Shown here piece by piece: positions 5,107 through 6,899 of a DNA stretch of 6,899 nucleotides. Each line of letters starts with the position of its first letter. Within the stretch, counting starts at the first letter, position 1. Under the pieces are notes generated by a model, which saw nothing but the letters and a program-made list of their open reading frames with translations, did no database searches and had not been told where the DNA came from. The stretch spans positions 1-6,899 of the forward strand of contig JALSIF010000006.1 in assembly GCA_026981635.1 (NCBI GenBank), in the 5' to 3' direction. Source of the DNA: a bacterium (GTDB lineage: Bacteria; 4484-113; JALSIF01). A program made the position numbers and the translations under genes.

Positions 5107-6681
5107 CTACTTGGCGTACTCAATCTCGCGCACCTCCCTTACCACGGTGACCTTGATTACACCGGGATACTGTAGCTCCTGCTCAATGCGGCGGGCAAGC
5201 TTTCTGGCCAGGTTGTGGGCCAAAACGTCGTCCACCTGCTCGGGCTTCACCATCACCCGAAGCTCGCGGCCCGCCTGGATGGCGTAGCACTTCTCCACCC
5301 CGGCAAACTGCTGGCCGATCTCCTCCAGCTTGGTGAGGCGCTTGATGTAGTGCTCCAGGCTCTCGCCCCGCGCCCCGGGTCGGCTGGCGCTGATGGAGTC
5401 GGCCACCTGCACGATGGCCGCCTCCAAGGTCTGCTCAATGTCGCCGTGGTGGGCGCCGATCACATTGCACACCACCTCATTCTCACCGTACTTCTGGGCC
5501 AGCTCCATGCCGATGAACTGGTGGGGTCCCTCCATTTCGGCGTCCACCGCCTTGCCGATGTCGTGGAGCAGGCCGCCCCGCTTGGCGTTGGTGGGGTCAA
5601 TGCCCAGCTCCGCCGCGATGGCGGCCGACAGAAAGGCCACCTCTATGGAGTGCTTGAGCACGTTCTGGCCATAGCTGGTGCGAAACTTGAGTTTGCCCAG
5701 AAGCTTTACCAGCTCGGGGTGGACCCCGCTTATGCCGGTGGCAAACAGGGCCTCCTGCCCCGCCTCCCAGATGATCTGCTCCATCTCCTCCTGCACCTGG
5801 GCTACCGTCTCCTCAATGCGGGCGGGGTGGATCCTGCCGTCGGCGATGAGCCGCTCCAGGGCCAGGCGGCAGGTCTCCCTTCTTACCGGGTCAAAGGAGG
5901 AGATGGTCACCACCCCGGGGGTCTCGTCCACAATCACGTCGCAGCCGGTCACCCGCTCCAGGGTGCGGATGTTTCTGCCCTCCTTGCCGATGACCCGTCC
6001 CTTCATCTTGTCGTCGGGCAGGTCCACCGTACTAACCATGGCGTCGGAGTAGTGGTCCACGCTGGTGCGCCACATGGCAGTCACCATGATGCGGCGCGCC
6101 TCCTGGGCCGCCTTCTCCTCCGCCTCCTCAATGATCCGCTTGTGGAGTTGGGCGGCCTCATACTCGGCCTCCTGCTCCACCTGGGCCATCAGCTCCTCTT
6201 TGGCCTCCTCCCGGCTCAGCCCGCTGATCCGCTCAAGCTCAGTCTTCAGCTCCTGGCGGAGCCGGTCCAGCTCCTCCTGACGGGCGGCCAGGGCTTTCTT
6301 CTGCTCCTCAATCTCCCGCTGGCGCCGATCCAGCTCGTCAAACCGCTCGCTGAGCTTCTCCTCCATGCGGGCGACCTGCTTCTGCCGATCGCGCAGGTCG
6401 CGCTCCCGCTGACGGAGCTCCTGGGTGATCTCGCTTCGCCGCTGGCGGGCCTCCTTCTCCGCCTGGCGGACGATATCGCTGGCCTCCTTGCGGGCCTGGC
6501 GCTGGGCCTCGGATAGGATCTCCTGGGCCTGCTTCTTGGCCTGGTCAATCTCCTCCCGGGCCTCCTCCAGGGCCTGCCTCACCACCCGGGGACCGAGCAG
6601 CTTCAGGCTGGCCACATAGCCCACCGCCAGTCCAAGAACGATGCCAACTAGTGCTGCTAGAAGTGCTACTGCCGTCTCCAT
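5107..6681 (-). CDS. rny: Ribonuclease Y
   Basis: The product has 524 residues, close to the usual 520. RNase Y is a membrane-bound endoribonuclease that starts mRNA decay. Residues 3-25 form the N-terminal membrane anchor (METAVALLAALVGIVLGLAV). Residues about 35-200 are a long Glu/Arg/Lys-rich coiled coil. A KH RNA-binding domain follows at about 210-275 with the GxxG loop GKEG (232-235) in GRVIGKEGRNIRTLE. The HD phosphodiesterase domain at about 335-435 carries H344, the HD pair in LLHDIGKA (H373, D374), GAHHGD (409-414) and VADSISASRPGARGE (426-440), so metal ligands look intact. The ATG at 6681 is chosen because GGTGAGGA precedes it and the anchor then begins at once; an upstream in-frame start at 6738 would add 19 residues of unlikely sequence. 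It lies 84 bp after recA, a known pairing, with no terminator visible. Confidence 0.96.
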   Translation of the reverse strand: METAVALLAALVGIVLGLAVGYVASLKLLGPRVVRQALEEAREEIDQAKKQAQEILSEAQRQARKEASDIVRQAEKEARQRRSEITQELRQRERDLRDRQKQVARMEEKLSERFDELDRRQREIEEQKKALAARQEELDRLRQELKTELERISGLSREEAKEELMAQVEQEAEYEAAQLHKRIIEEAEEKAAQEARRIMVTAMWRTSVDHYSDAMVSTVDLPDDKMKGRVIGKEGRNIRTLERVTGCDVIVDETPGVVTISSFDPVRRETCRLALERLIADGRIHPARIEETVAQVQEEMEQIIWEAGQEALFATGISGVHPELVKLLGKLKFRTSYGQNVLKHSIEVAFLSAAIAAELGIDPTNAKRGGLLHDIGKAVDAEMEGPHQFIGMELAQKYGENEVVCNVIGAHHGDIEQTLEAAIVQVADSISASRPGARGESLEHYIKRLTKLEEIGQQFAGVEKCYAIQAGRELRVMVKPEQVDDVLAHNLARKLARRIEQELQYPGVIKVTVVREVREIEYAK

Positions 6682-6685
6682 ATGA

Positions 6686-6693
6686 TCCTCACC
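6686..6693 (-). promoter_or_regulatory. Shine-Dalgarno of rny, decides its start
   Basis: GGTGAGGA ends 4 nt before the ATG at 6681. It selects this ATG over the in-frame ATG at 6738. Confidence 0.75.
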
Positions 6694-6765
6694 GCCTTTG
6701 CGGGAGGTCGCCGGGACGGAGCCCCAGGAAGACGGCAAGCGACTAGAGCGTCTAAGTCAGGGGGG

Positions 6766-6899
6766 CTAGGCCTGCTTTGCCTTGAGCTCTTCCTCCACCT
6801 CGCTCTCCGGCTCAGGGCTTACCTCCACCACCCGCGGGGGAAGCAGGATGGCCCTTAGCCGCTTCTCCAACTCAGCCAAAAGCTCGGGGTTCTCCTCCA
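6766..6899 (-). CDS. recA: RecA recombinase, C-terminal fragment (5' part outside window)
   Basis: Only the last 43 codons and the TAG stop are present. The sequence EENPELLAELEKRLRAILLP (1-20 of the fragment) matches the closing helix of the RecA C-terminal domain, which usually reads 'enPel..eIe..iR..l'. It is followed by the variable acidic tail seen in many RecA proteins (PEPESEVEEEL). RecA forms the filament on single-stranded DNA that drives strand exchange and SOS signalling. The ATPase core is not in the window, so identification rests on the short tail plus the position before rny, where recA commonly sits. Confidence 0.75.
   Translation of the reverse strand, partial: EENPELLAELEKRLRAILLPPRVVEVSPEPESEVEEELKAKQA

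Noticed and set aside
5215-6516. A 433-codon open frame on the plus strand opposite rny
   Set aside because: It is Leu/Gly/His-rich with no recognisable domain and lies wholly antisense to a clear RNase Y coiled coil and HD domain. It is a mirror of GC-rich codon use.
6682-6765. Terminator or promoter between recA and rny
   Set aside because: I found no stem with a T-run and no paired -35/-10 hexamers in this 84 bp gap. Co-transcription is the simpler reading.

Overview
The window is GC-rich bacterial DNA carrying mostly minus-strand genes. It holds the tail of recA, then rny (RNase Y), rplU (L21), rpmA (L27), a sugar-1-phosphate nucleotidyltransferase, an SpsF-type cytidylyltransferase and, at the left edge, a membrane-anchored protein with a degenerate glycoside hydrolase family 3 (GH3)-like domain. 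The only plus-strand gene is a secreted CsgG-like protein, divergent from the GH3-like gene and convergent with spsF. RNase Y next to recA argues against Proteobacteria. L27 starts directly at MAHKK and no prp/ysxB gene lies between rplU and rpmA, which argues against a typical Firmicute. Chloroflexota (Dehalococcoidia-like) is my best guess, held only moderately.

Right part (about 4439-6899): a housekeeping block for recombination, mRNA turnover and the 50S subunit. recA and rny are 84 bp apart with no visible terminator. rplU has its own promoter, with -35 TTGACC, a 17 bp spacer and -10 TATAAA. rpmA follows rplU after 11 bp. All of these except the truncated recA start have Shine-Dalgarno sequences.

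Middle (2421-4388): two nucleotide-sugar enzymes that probably make activated sugars for a cell-surface glycan. A 189 bp gap between them holds a perfect TATAAT box, a possible 42-residue leaderless ORF, a repeated 10-mer and hairpins. That small ORF is in the same frame as spsF and is separated from it by one TAG codon and one ATC codon.

Left part (1-2385): a divergent pair, the CsgG-like protein and the GH3-like membrane protein, with a small inverted repeat between them.

The most notable pattern is that three minus-strand starts (GTG at 1282, GTG at 3296, ATG at 4388) lack a Shine-Dalgarno and each has a TA(N)nAT -10-like box exactly 6 nt upstream. This places the predicted first transcribed base on the start codon, so these look like leaderless transcripts. 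The genes with good Shine-Dalgarno sequences lack this arrangement. I see no mobile element, CRISPR array, tRNA or rRNA.
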